From positions 5,373,855-5,437,854 of the forward strand of contig CM055819.1 of assembly GCA_029582265.1 (NCBI GenBank): a stretch of 64,000 nt of DNA, read 5' to 3'. The position numbers were made by a program, and so were the translations under genes. This document shows, piece after piece, positions 43,858 to 56,290 of this stretch (the first letter of the stretch is position 1; the number at the start of each line of letters is the position of its first letter). Below the pieces are notes generated by a model, which saw only the letters and a list, made by a program, of their open reading frames with translations, had not been told where the DNA came from and ran no database searches. The DNA comes from Zoroaster sp. YZ-2022. Its lineage: Eukaryota; Echinodermata; Asteroidea; Forcipulatida; Zoroasteridae.

Positions 43858-44884
43858 TTACAAGTGTGTTTCACGTATTTTCATACTGCTTGATTTGATA
43901 GATCGTCCATGTTCCCAAGTAGACCACACAATGTAATCTACAGCCTTGGTATCATAATAACCATTTGGGTAATATCGACCATTTAATGAACAACGCTTAC
44001 AGTCTCCAAACCACCAGGCTCCTCCAAGGTTTACTGCACAATTGTCAATTGATGAATCAATGTCTCTGTCCCATGTTGAAAAAGGTCTAGCCCTGTGATA
44101 ATCAAGAGAGTCACCAGCAGTGCTGCTGGCATCGTATTCACCAAGTTGAAGATTGTAATTGTCCTTTGAAATCTGTGTACTTTGCGTATGCCGTTTCATG
44201 ACTCCAGGCCTCGAGATCAATTCGGATTGTCCAAGTTCCTTGAGAATCATCAGAGGTTAGACTCAGCAAATTGTCATTGCCCAGCCAGTACTCCCCTGAA
44301 AGATCACCAAAGCCAGACTTGTACTCAGAACAGCCCCGGTAGAAATCCACGCCGCCATCCAGCCTCCGCTGAAACACGATCCATCCCCCGCTATCGGTGT
44401 CCATGTCGCAGTAGACATGCAGACCATCATCGAATCCATCTGGGTAGATTGTGTAGACGCAACTTGTGTGATAACCTGCCTCCAACAGCTTCTTACAACT
44501 TCTATAATGACCACTCTTATAAGGCAATGAGAAGAGAGGTGTTTTCTCATCTGTATCAAAGTACAGGCTTCCTTGATCTTCAAAAAAGTTTCCTGGATGC
44601 TCAGCCCTTGAAGCGTTGTTCAACTCACACAGTTTCTTACATGTGTAGAAGTTGAAAGACTTACAATTCTTATCCATGCTGCAATCACGTCCACACATGA
44701 CATGATTGGGTACAGTTTTCTTCTGATATGTATAGTTCTTGAGGACTCTGTTTTCTGCACTAAATAGCTGATGATCCAGTCCACCACACTGACTACCAAA
44801 GCTTGCCACTTGTGTTATCAGCAGCAGAGCAAGAAGTAGAATCATGGTGAAATGAAGAAAACATGTCAAGAGTACTTGATCCAT
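43858..44884 (-). pseudogene. Secreted PAN/apple-like + fibrinogen-domain (FReD) protein with one frameshift
   Basis: Single-exon gene. From ATG 44884 (or 44848), a hydrophobic signal peptide (ILLLALLLITQVASF) is followed by a Cys-rich PAN/apple-like segment (CGRDCSMDKNCKSFNFYTCKKLCELN, about residues 64-90). A fibrinogen C-terminal domain follows from SCKKLLEAGYHTSCVYTIYPDG (about 129) through GGWIVFQRRLDGG and GFGDLSGEYWLGN. Near 44160-44175 the reading frame breaks after YAKYTDFK (TGA at 44138). It continues in another frame as NYNLQLGEYDASS, the calcium-site-like DRDIDSS, NCAVNLGGAWW and YYPNG, to a TAA at 43858. FReD proteins are usually secreted lectin-like recognition molecules. As the rest is intact, this is either an assembly/base error or a recent pseudogene. 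Confidence 0.75.
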
Positions 44885-45137
44885 CGTTTATGAATAATAT
44901 TTAAAATAACGTTGACGTAGAATTCTTTCAAAATAATTTATGTAAGAACTTACGAAACATTTGTACAAATATCAGCATTTATTCTAACAAAATAACTCAT
45001 CAGCAGATTTCTTGTACAGATGAAAACTGAACTACAGCTCGCCGCACAGAGTAGAATTGAAACCTTTCACCAAGGCTCACAGAGTACGGCCATTTTCATC
45101 GACCATGACTATTTCGATTTGGGGATTATTGTATCCT

Positions 45138-45432
45138 GATTGGCGCTTGTAGTCCCGATTGGGATATCAATCGTCCCAATCGGGAACCTTTAAGTTGACA
45201 ACGACGGACGAAGGCTTGTGTATTCCTTCCATGTGTAAAGCACTGATTGGTCAGAAAGCCCAAAAGTATCACCCGATTGATGCAAAAAATACGATGTTAT
45301 ATGAATAAACATACATGACGCTCTATTTAGTGATCTGTGATTGGCTCTAAATCCTCATATGAATGTACCATCCCATTGGCTGAGCTATCGATTTAGTAAT
45401 TTTAGTTTCCTGTTTTCGCAGGTTTTGATTGG
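45138..45432 (-). promoter_or_regulatory. CCAAT-box cluster upstream of the FReD gene
   Basis: ATTGG (CCAAT on the minus strand) occurs at 45139, 45158, 45246, 45340, 45375 and 45428, plus one CCAAT on the plus strand at 45177. Several fit the NF-Y context TGATTGGYY. The pair at 45153-45185 is a perfect inverted repeat, TCCCGATTGGGA / TCCCAATCGGGA, with a 9 bp spacer. It lies 250-550 bp upstream of the FReD ATG. Function is inferred. Confidence 0.45.
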
Positions 45433-45535
45433 TCATTAGCTCGCCTCTATCCCCGCGTATTTAACTATAGCAAGGCCGTTATTTTTCCCCATGAAAGCAA
45501 TTAACCATATCTACCAATCTTAGTTTCACTGTCAA

Positions 45536-46060
45536 ATTAAAAATCCATAGCAATGATTTCACGCACAATTAACGTCTGATGGATTTCAGTTTAGGTAGGC
45601 AATTTGGTGGATGAGGAATTGTCTACAGTTACTTATATCGCCATACAAAGCCATCTTAATAATGGGAACGTCACCAATCGACTACCAATGATTGCGTTAA
45701 AGGCAGTGTAAACTATTAGTTAATTGTCTGTAAATTCATGCATACCGTACTTTATAAGAGTCAAGAGCTATGTACAGAAACCAACCTGTGAAAGTTTCAC
45801 TTTAAAGATGAAAATACATTTAGATTTGAACATATGTCAGATGGAATATCTTCTCATGATGTTTGGTACCAGTATACCATCTTAAAACCAACTCAGCTAA
45901 ATGATGATAACTGTGTAGATAATGGGTAATTACCCATGTTGTAATTCTACTACACCCCCTTTAAAATCAAAATCCTTGACAATTATTTCACGCTTTATTA
46001 ACGTCTGAGGGATTTTAGAAAGGCAATTAGTTTGTTGAGGAGTTCGTGTTTAGCTAAAGC
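45536..46060 (+). repeat. Diverged direct repeat pair
   Basis: 45536-45640 and 45963-46060 share AAAATCCATAGCAAT/AAAATCCTTGACAAT, ATTTCACGC, TTAACGTCTGA and GGCAATTTGGTGGATGAGGA-like segments, about 425 bp apart. Confidence 0.5.
45694..45830 (+). repeat. Dispersed repeat with CCAACCTGTGAAAGTTTCAC
   Basis: This motif or its complement recurs near 9545-9560, 46668, 51945 and 53705, often after AATGAAATAAGCTG. Probably fragments of one interspersed family; ends not defined. Confidence 0.4.
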
Positions 46061-48560
46061 CTTCGCCTTATGGTGTTCAGTTGAGGATGTATATCAGACC
46101 ATGATCAGACAGAAATATTTCTTGTGGTATAATTTAAATAAAACTTAATAAAATATATTTGTTCGGTGAATTTTCGAGCTCCTGAGTCCACATATCAGAA
46201 TGAATACAAAAGAAATCGAATGATTTCCTTATAACGACACATGTCACAGCGTGAATAACCTGAATCTTTCACAACAGTTGGTTGTTATAAATGCATATAG
46301 GTATAATTATATTGATTCAAAGAAAATAAGCATTGGCTACTCATACAAGCTGTTTTATAGTGTAACTTCCTTTAAGTCAGAACATTGCTGATATACTGAA
46401 CGAGATATTTCACGTAGGTACAATGATGTCTGAATCATGGTTAAAGTTCCCTGTACATTATATCGCGAAATTGTATAAAATATAAAGATCATAGTTTACA
46501 TGAAGTATACAACTTACCTCGATTGTATAATGTAAGGCTAATAATATTATTGTATCAAACATACCTGAAAATAATTTTTCTGAAGACAAAAAGTCCAAAT
46601 TGGAATGAATTCAAACAGTCTGAATGCATTTTCACAGTTCTTATACAGTAACAAACCTCAATGAAATAAGCTGGAAACTTCTAAAGAGTTGGTTTTGAAG
46701 CATATATCTTGATTCATATCAAGCATGGATGTATTTACAGATATTTTACCAAAAACGTATAGCCATGTACTGGCTTTAATATCACGAAAGAGAGAAGAGG
46801 CGCTCAATATCCATGCAAAACCGTGTTCTTGGGAATGCCGATTTGACGGTCACTATAATATGCCTTATCGGAATTGCTGCGCGCATGCTGCACATTGACT
46901 TGTTACAATATTTACCCTTGCGCATTAACGAGTGATGTGTACAAAGTCAATGGGGGACGAGGATTTTGTTGATACGTTTTTTACGTATTATGACAACATT
47001 ATGGAGAGTTTTCAAAGAAAATACAATTTATCATAAAAAAATCGCCCCATGACTTTGTACACAACCCTCTGCTCTACGCAAAGTACTCTTTTTCCATACC
47101 GTGGGGTAGTTTACAAGACAATGTGCATGTGCATACATGCGTAGAGTTCCAATAAGACTTATTTTATAGTGTTCGTTTGAAGAAAAGCACACTCAATACA
47201 CCAATCGCATAATTATTTGTCTGGGTCCTCCTGCCCACCTTGGTCACGCGATGCCTGCGTATAAAAAAGCATGCCAAAGCATGTGGCCCTGACAGTGAAA
47301 TTATTATGGAAATGTTGACTCTGTTTTCCTTCACTCCATGGTTGGTTAAATCCATGCCGTTTGATTGACGAGCTGGATTGCACATATGACACTACAACGT
47401 TACAGGTTTCTCCATTGAGAGAAAAGGGGATTCGATCTGGGATAAAGTATCTCTCAATCAGGATAGTACAATTTGGAGGAAATTAAAAAAGAAAGGAAAT
47501 GTTGCCAATTCTCTTTCCTGTTTTCAACTAGCAGTGATTTTTTGCTGACGGGGGTGGGGGGGGGTGGCAGAGGCATGACGTGGCAACACAGGTTAATAAT
47601 AACCTAAGATCTCATCAGCTCAGTTTACAATGAATGAATTCCCACTTTTGCTAATTTCCGAAACCCATCGATGACCATGCAAGTTAATAAAACTCAGAAA
47701 TGGAAATATCTCTAACAGGGTAGGAATGCAGCTTTGATAAAAAGCTTATGACAGCTTTTTCAAAAAATTTGCAATAATAAATAAATAAATTTATATTCAA
47801 TAAAAACTAGTTTAAAAAACTTAAAGACCATTGAACACTACTTTTCTTTGGGGAGAAAAAAACATGATAGGTACCAATGTCCTTTTAAATATTTTCTTTG
47901 TGAGGTGCTGTAATTTTATTACAATCTTTCGTAAGAAATGAGTGTTTTCGCGGACATTTTCACCTTCGTTGGGATGATCGAATATGGAGAACTCTTAATG
48001 CATTATCACTATTTCCTCGGTAACGACACAATGACGGAATACATAAGCTACTTTCACGGGTTGTTTTTATATATATCTTTTGATTCTTACTAAGTTTAGA
48101 TGCATTTACATGAATTTGTTTACCAATAGTAGGCTTTAAATTACCCTCGTTCATCCTGGGAAGAACAAAAATACGCTACCCAGCTTAATTTGGTTGCAGT
48201 AAGCGCCCTCACGGGCCGGGAACCTTCATGCTGTGCTATTTTTCTGGACAATTGTATAATTCCTATGTGGTGAAGTCATCATCACTGCCGAGAACTATAT
48301 CTTTGTTCTGGAAATGATTTGACATAATCATGTCATGCTTTCGAAACAGAATGCTAGATTTCAATGAGCTTAGGGTTTCTTTCCTTATACATTATTTTGT
48401 CTACAGGTGTTTCGGTCATTAAAATTAATATATTTAAATACTTATGAATATTAATATGCGTGCACCAGTTGGTTATATCATAAAGGAACCAGCCGGAATG
48501 TGCGACGTTTTGACGTACAATATACAGTGATACATGTACTGTACATACATGTACAGCCCT
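46061..48560. other. Intergenic, nothing firm
   Basis: AT-rich sequence with a G-run at 47550-47566. No spliced or long ORF is supported. Confidence 0.4.
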
Positions 48561-48582
48561 ATACATACCACTGATCTTTATG

Positions 48583-48660
48583 GTGTACGCGCGCGCTGCT
48601 CACGCGCGCTGGATATATAAACAGCTGTGTATACATGATCGTGGTGATCGTCTCGAATGT
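48583..48660 (+). promoter_or_regulatory. Possible TATA-type promoter
   Basis: TATATAAA at 48614-48621 follows a CpG-rich GTACGCGCGCGCTGC...CACGCGCGCT segment that stands out in an AT-rich region. A small ORF (ATG 49346, 38 codons, lysine-rich) lies downstream. No gene model can be completed. Confidence 0.25.
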
Positions 48661-49761
48661 TAATGCATTACGTGTATGTTATATGCTGTATATGTTGTGG
48701 GCCGCGCCGGTAATGCACATAATCACTGCATCATATGTACATGTTTATTACTAACGCAACGAACGGCATAACGTGATTGAGGGAGATCATGAAAGATAAG
48801 ACTTCTGTAAAACTACAAGAAAAACAACTACCAGGCATTGAACTATATAATTACAAAGTGTCGTGGGTGTCTTAAATTCATAAATTTAACAGGAAGAAGC
48901 ATGTACGCATACTTTATGCGGGCCAGAATTTTTGAAAATTTCTGAATTAAGTCAGCCGTCCGTCCACAGTCTGTGAAGTCGTTGATGCTCGTGCGGATTA
49001 TGTTGACTGTCTTCACGGTAGCATGCAACTTCGCCCCGTGAAAGTCCAGTGGACGTTGAATTTTTGAAATTAACTTTTTGCATTTTTAAACACAAAGCAG
49101 GAGAATCGTCAGTTTATTCCTATTGAATACAGTTTAAGCGCTGTCATATGAGTGTATACACTGTCATCCTGTAAAAGGATTTCTGATAAAATTTCGTCAA
49201 AGTTTAGTGCCTTATACTGGTGGTCTTCCGGTCACGGTAGGCTAACTGTTACAGTGTTGTTAGTGTTATAGTGTTAGTGCTTGCAAACAACGCGACTGTC
49301 ATTGGCCTGTGTATTAATACAGTTTATACAGCTTCAAAACTGAAAATGGCAATAAAGTACAAAAGAGAAACTGTTGTCAAACCTGCGAAAACTTACCCTG
49401 CAAAGAGACTCTTAAATGCAAAAGGAAACACAGAGGCAGTAACTGGTGCTCATGGATGCTAGCCGCTTGGTTTTTACACAGTTGTATTTCTATTGCCTTC
49501 ATCACGGGTAGTACTACTACTAGGTAATACTTGGTAGAATTAATTGCGAATCTGTGTTATTTTCCTGTATATAACTATTGGAGTAATTTAATAAATGACT
49601 ATTCTATCCTAACTAAATTCAAGGCTGCTTAGGATTGAGGATTTTATACTCAAAAGTAAATTTTTGTAAGATTACTCTGCATTACATGTAGTTCAATGGA
49701 ATATATACCCCAATGGATTTTAGGGGAGGGTAGACTAGTACAATCATCCCCTTTCCCGTGG

Positions 49762-50157
49762 AAAGAATGTCGTATCCGACCGCCGCACTTACCAGAAGTT
49801 CTTTAGGAATTTTTTGCAACCACTAACCAGTTAAAATACACTTTTATGATGGTTTTCGGACTTTATTTCCCTTCTAAAAACATCCTCCCCTTCAGAAAAT
49901 AGAAAGATCCTATTATAGTTGCCACTGCGCGCTAATAATGGGGGTTGACAAGATCAGACTGACATGACTGAGGAAGTCATCGTATACCAAAAATGCCAGA
50001 TTTTTCATGAAATAAATATCCTGGAATAATTTGAAGTATATGTCCATCATCATCCATTTGTTCTCCACCTTACTAGGTACATGTGGGGTAAAGTTAAGCT
50101 TTATTATTGAATGAGAAAAAGTGGCGGTCCAGATCTGACATTGTCTACCCAAAGAGT
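49762..50157. mobile_element. Simple TIR element, GAATGTCGTATC family
   Basis: GGAAAGAATGTCGTATCCG at the left and AGATCTGACATTGTCTACCC at the right. The interior is shared with 30902-31815 (GACAAGATCAGACTGACATG). Confidence 0.7.
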
Positions 50158-53100
50158 ACATATCACGCAATCTTTTTTGCTATTTACTGTAAAAATAATA
50201 AATAAATAAAATCAAAAAAAAATCAGAAAATTGCTATTTTACTTCAGGAAAGAGATTAAGCAAATACTTCAAAATTTCCTCAAGAAAATAATTTTCATAA
50301 GCATCATGGTTTTATGGTTAATACATACTGTACATGATTTAGAATTTATGTCCCGAAATGAATTTATGGTGTGTCCGTTATAAATTCATTAGAGCACCCT
50401 AAATTCATTGGATTCAAAGACAATTTTCTTAAACAGTTTTGCTAACATTTACTAAGGGTGAACTTTTAACTCTCTAATAATTACTAAAATTGTTAACAAA
50501 GTTATTTTGGAACAGTCAATGCTTTGAGAATAATCACGAGTTAACAGGTAAACAAAAACGGAACTCTCCTGAAAATGATTGATACATCAAACGTTGTACA
50601 AATGAACTTTCATTGTTATTTGTATGGATTATATGGAGGGCAACATTGTCATCAATTGACTTATTTGGAACAGACCTTCAAGATGTTACAAAGCAAACAA
50701 TCGCTTTAACAAACGCCTTTGAACATACTTTTACAAGGTTCATAGGTGGCATTTTGTGTATATTATACTCTGAACTTGAAAAACATGAACAACTTTAAAG
50801 ATGTTATCGCCTGTGTTTTGTTATTCTATGGGTAATTTTCCGCAATGTTGGTTTTTCATCAATTGATGCTAATTTCCTTTTAGAAAAACAAAAGAGCGAT
50901 AGATGAGACATTTTCAATAATTACCAGAAGCATGTGGTTTAACAGTAAGTAAACAACCAACCTGTAGAACATTTTTAGCTTACTTTTGATTTGTGCGTCT
51001 TGATAATTTTTTGAAAAGTAAAGTAAAGTCAAATTCATTCTGACATGGAATTTAGAAGAGGTATTCTTTCTTCCATGTAGTATGTTTGTACATACAGACT
51101 ATATTCCGACTTGAATTTTTTTCTTAAAAATTACAACGCTTCAGAAAAATTATTTGTCAAGTAATTTTACATTAATTCTTTGCGATTACCGATCCTTAAC
51201 CTTACCTTTGAGAAAAAGTTTGTACTTCAAAAGCTAAAACAAAACCTTGTTTACATGAAATTACATTCATTATGCAATTATCAACTGAGTTGAACAGCAC
51301 ATACAAAATCAAAGTCAATAAATTGTCCGGTTAAAGATTTTCAGCAATATCTTCCAATAAATATGGTTTAACTAAGCCTGCCATACACAACATTCTGTGC
51401 TTCTCCCTAAACCAAATAAACACAACACATTCTTATTTATAATTTGTTGATGGAAAGCCTCTATTGGTTCTCTGAACGCTACGTGAACTCTGCACAGTGG
51501 CCAGTACTGCCAAGCTTGCATTGCATGCAACAAAGCAATCCAATCAAATAATTCATAACAACTAGAACATAAACTGTCTGACCAATAATAGTATTAATAA
51601 CATACACTTTTGGAAAATTTATTTGGTATGAATATTGTCACATGTATGCTAATTATATTTTGTATCCATATCCAATTCTCATTAAAATTTATATCTACAT
51701 GTATTTCAGTTAAAGAGACAAAAGAAAAACTCAATGCCTTGTTGATCGTGACGATATTTTCTGGGACAGTGTCGTCGCGATCAACAGAAAACATCAGTCA
51801 GTGACTGACAATAATTTTTAAGAAGATAATTTCCAGATTGAATACATATAATTACAAGAGTACTTGTTCCTAAATTCTGAGTTAGATTTATACAAACATT
51901 CTAAATGCATTTTCACAATTTCTCTTGACTCACATATTTGTTATAAGCTGAAACTTGCAAAAGATTGTTTGTTTAATTTCATCCACTACATGTGTAATTA
52001 TTGATAACAATTACTCCAATTTGGAACTATAGCCAAATTTGGTCCAATTTGTGGAGTTGGGGGAAAAAGAACCTGAATACAATGTTGTTGTTCAAGTGTG
52101 TCCATCCATGCTTTGTGCATAATCCAGACATATAGTGCTACACAAAATCCAGACAAAGGCGTTACTCGCAAGCGTGTGAGTAAACTCCCAACAAGAACAT
52201 CTCGGTTGCCATGGCAGTACATATTGTCCCCAGTGGGTGGGGTGTAGCCAGAACTGCATGTGGAAGACAAAACGTTACTCATAAGAAAATTTGATTGATT
52301 TGGGTGATTCAGTGCAAAAACTGTTCCCCTTAATCAATATGGATACTCGTACTGTAGATATCATGCAAGTAAAGGTGGTTTTCTTGAGGTTTTTCTGTAC
52401 ATAAAAGCATTGTGTTTATTCATGGACCAACTACACAGCGCCGATTATAAAGGGGTAGTCCCATGATCTGTGGATTCATCCAGCCTGTATGACTCATCTC
52501 TCTTATGCACTCTCTGTCCCAATGCTAGTTAACTATAGGATGTTCCCCTTGAAAATGACAGAGCAATAATCTGCTGGTTACAATACATATATTTACAAGT
52601 ACTGGCACCATGTTTGCATCTCTTGTTTGTAATGAATTTGCCTGCTGCATAATCAGGAACAGATGCCATCAATCTAGATTCAAATATTTCAAAACTAAGA
52701 ACAAACACTGTAGTTGCTAGCGTTCCGTGAACCAATGGCGAAGTAACCAATCAGGGTAAGGGGAGGGTTATTATTATTATTAATATTATTATTGTGTGTG
52801 TGTGTGTGTGTGTGTGTGTATTAAATTCACAAACATGTTTATATCTGAACTTCTGCTGCTAATAAGATTGACATTTGTCCATTCGTTTCCAGTTTTGTGT
52901 TGAGCCAAATACATGTATACTCCCCAAAAAGTTTGCCCTGCCCCCCACTGAATAGTTGCCATGAAGAGGGTCGCAATGAGACCCCTACATGTATTCATGC
53001 AATATCCACACACATATGTGTAATGTGAGATCCAGTGACTTTATTCACTGCAGCACCTACTAAGTATGTAATGCTAGCCACAAAGGCAAACAAAAATTAA

Positions 53101-53230
53101 TGATTCAGGTCTAATGTTTCCAAAAATATGGCCAGTTCTGACGTGGCTGCCATTGTCATTTTAACCAAAGAATGCGTTCATGTTCACCATCACCTCATGC
53201 AGTCACTTACTCCATTGATTTTCTTTTCAG
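50158..53230. other. Intergenic, mostly featureless
   Basis: AT-rich DNA. Fragments of the CCAACCTGTGAAAG repeat are near 51880-51990, a piece of a GGGACAATATCG MITE (TTGATCGTGACGATATT) is at about 51740, and a (TG)n microsatellite is at 52793-52820. Confidence 0.4.
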
Positions 53231-53500
53231 TTTTACTGTGTGACGGGCATCGCCAATCACGCAGCGCCAAACAGCGTCTGCTGCTGTTGCAGAAACCACC
53301 CAAAAGCGCGGTTAACGGGCCACATCCAACCACATGACACAATATTGATTTGATAATGTGATTAAACATTTTATCACATCAATAATGTCTAATGGATACT
53401 GTATTAGACAGCATCTCGACTTTGAGATATTTCAATCGTTATCTTTCAGGTATTATGACAGATTTTATAAGTTTTAATAAATTATGATAACAAAGGTGCT
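53231..53500 (+). other. Candidate terminal exon of an unknown gene
   Basis: A good acceptor (TGATTTTCTTTTCAG, ending 53230) is followed by about 105 nt of unusually GC-rich open frame (SAKQRLLLLQKPPKSAVNG) to a TGA at 53335-53337, then AATAAA at 53477-53482. No upstream exon was found and I do not recognise the peptide. Confidence 0.3.
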
Positions 53501-53939
53501 AATACTACATTTATTTTTTATATAGAATTTTGTTAATTAATATTCGGGTTTTATTTTACCGATTTTCTGGTACATGTGCCTGTCCCGTGGTCATAATCAG
53601 AAAATACAAAAGCTTTTAAAATTTGCCAAAACATGAAAATCCATTTCCAAATCAGAATGCATACAAGTAGATTTGGTACATTTTCACTATTCTCACACAA
53701 TGAAATAAGCTGAAACTTTCACAGGTTGGTTGGTCTCTTCATTCTTATAAACCAGACCTCGACCTTAAGGTTGAGGGGGGCAAACCTTTTGTTTGTATAC
53801 AAATTTCAAGGCAACAAAGGACATTAGGGCCCAACTCGATGGGCCCCCGGCAATGGCCGTGGTTAAGATCGACCTGATAAACTATGGTTTCGCTCACGGG
53901 TATTTTCCAATCGTGTACAACCTTTAAAACCAAGCTGAA

Positions 53940-55080
53940 ACCAAAAATAAATATTGGAAAAAAAAAAATTTTTGGGTCATTGACTTTTTGAAAAATTCAC
54001 ATCAGGTATACCAAATGAAAATAACATTGATTCCTGGGGCTGTTATTATCAAAAACTAAATCAAAAACTACAATCCAGTATTCCCAAAAGGGCTGAATTT
54101 TTTACAACAGGGGCCCATATGGTGCAATAAAATGACGGGGAATCCCAAGTTATTTTTATTTCATCTTTCAAAAATCAGGGTAAAAATTCGGGGCATGGAA
54201 GAATTTGGGGATGGGGTATATATAAAAAGATAAAAACGAGAGGGGAAAAAAAAAATTTGTCTCGGTTACATGGTTTTATCGGATGATGAGATTAACCCTC
54301 TTTTAGGTTTAACACTAAAGCCCTTTCACACTGATATTTCCCCGGGGAAAAACCCCAAATTTTCATTAAAAATTAACCCAGGGCCGGGACTTCCGGGAAA
54401 AAATTCCTTGGGGAGGGGGGCGGTTTTCCCGGGGAAAAAAACCGGTGAAAGGCCGGGGTTTTTTTTCCACTTTGGGGCTGTTGGGCGAAAAATGTTTTAA
54501 AAGGGCAGCGATCAAATAAGGGGAAATAGTTAAGGGTTTTCAAATTTTATTTCAGTACTTTTTTAAATTTTATTCTTAAAAAATAAAACCATCTGTAAAA
54601 TAAAAAATATATTCAGTTTTCTAGAATGTGACCAAATAAATGGTTTTAGTTTAATAAAATTTTGGGACAAAAACGTTAACATCCTTTCTTCGGGATTTAT
54701 AATTCCCCTGGTTAGGTACCAGATATTGGTATAAAAGTATCAAATATTTAATAATAGATCGAAAAAGATGTGAACGTTTGAAGCCATTTTTTCACGCGGA
54801 TGCCTGAAAAAATCACAAAACCCGCCGTCCCCGGGGCGGGTGTAGTTGGTTCTGGGTTGGGCTTCCCCCACAACATTTTCAACTTCGTTGGGCAGATTGA
54901 TAGCGTTTCGGTTTGATCGGAGTGGAAACGACCTATATTCCCGGGAAAAAGCCGGGGCGACCGATATGTCAGGGGAACGTCGCTGGGGGGTTGGTGGGGG
55001 TTAAAAAATCCGAATTTTTTTGGGGTGGCTCTTTGGGGGAAAAAGGGGTAAAGCCTCAAAAAAATTTATGTCTCTCTTAA
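53940..55080. other. Block of probable low-quality sequence
   Basis: Dense alternating homopolymer runs of all four bases (for example CCCCGGGGAAAAACCCC, AAAAAAAATTTTTGGG) appear only here. This looks like poor base calling rather than biology. ORFs in it are not trustworthy. Confidence 0.5.
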
Positions 55081-55787
55081 CCCTTTACTTTGTGCAGTGC
55101 ACTCAAAAATCAAGCACATTTGGGTGTGATGGGGGGTCACCCAAAGACACTCAAATTTGTATGCAACTCCCAACCCATTGATTTTGTGCAGTGCAAAAGG
55201 TCAAAAAAACCACTGACAGTACATACACAGCTCTGTGTGACTCTGGTTTGACCTACCAATTGGCAATAAAACCCAAAATACTCAAGTGAGTGTCTGTGGG
55301 TCCCCGTCTAACTGGGCTAAATTTCATCCCCGGGCATAGGAGGTTAAGGAATCCATAACTTGAGACAAGGATCAGGTATAGTTACTCCTTCAAAGGGTTT
55401 TTACAACTGTCATTTTCTTGGTCCCGGGTAGGTCCGACCAAATTTGTCGAATGTTCATGGTACATGTGGGTCGTACAGAGGGGATGACTTTAACGACTTG
55501 TGAAATGGTGAGAATGCATGAGATTTTTGGAAAATAAATAAATATTGTGTAAATGTACAGACTGTAGTTATGTGTGAGCCATACATACCAAATCGTGTGC
55601 ATTTGTACACATGTATGAGGTCGTAATGCTTGAGACAATGTCAAGATTACAGTAAAATGACATATGTTGCTACCAAATGCAAATTCATCTACATGTAAGG
55701 TCAAAACATGAAATAATTGATTTAATTTTTATTGGTACTCTGAATACAACTTTGAAATAACTGTAAATGAAAAAATGTTGCAGTAAT

Positions 55788-56290
55788 GTCCCAATAGATA
55801 CCAATTGGGTGTTATTTGTATCCTTAAATTAAACGTATTCTCCCAATGAGGATTCAGTGGAGCCCCATCTAGTGACAATAACACTTTTGCCTTAAAGTAT
55901 ACATGTAGCTGATGGGGTTGATGTCAACTATACTATCCCGATTGGGAGATGCATGTGTGGATACTTGGTGACAAAAACACCTGCTGCAATATAGAGCTCA
56001 AACAGTCGATGTCAAAAGTATCCGATTGGGATATGCATAATTTTATATTGATGGAAAACATATTCTCTCAATGATGATACCAAAAGGCCCAAATCAAGGA
56101 AGCCCTTGGTGACAGACACCTTCTGATCTTCTAGAGCTCATACAGAGTAGATATGTATCAAATATATTATCCCGATTGGATATCATACATACTTATTGAT
56201 TGAAAACATTCTCCCGATGGGGATCTATGAGCTAATCAGGAAACCCTTGGTGACAAAACAACTTCTGCTCAATACACTTGGTCAGGAATC
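55788..56290 (+). repeat. Degenerate ~140 bp tandem repeat
   Basis: About four diverged units carry ATTCTCCCAATGAGGAT, CTTGGTGACAAAAACACC and ATCCCGATTGGGAGATGC variants. The CCCGATTGGGA word also occurs in the FReD upstream region. Confidence 0.5.

Noticed and set aside
44182..44655. 157-codon plus-strand ORF
   Set aside because: Antisense shadow of the FReD gene.
49346..49462. 38-codon lysine-rich ORF downstream of a TATA-like site
   Set aside because: Too short, no homology recognised, and no splice continuation fits the 53231 exon phase.
51998..52282. Minus-strand ORF with an acceptor-like CATGCAG at 52254 and peptide YTPPTGDNMYCHGN
   Set aside because: Looks exon-like, but I recognise no family, find no partner exons, and the donor is poor. 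Kept only as a note.
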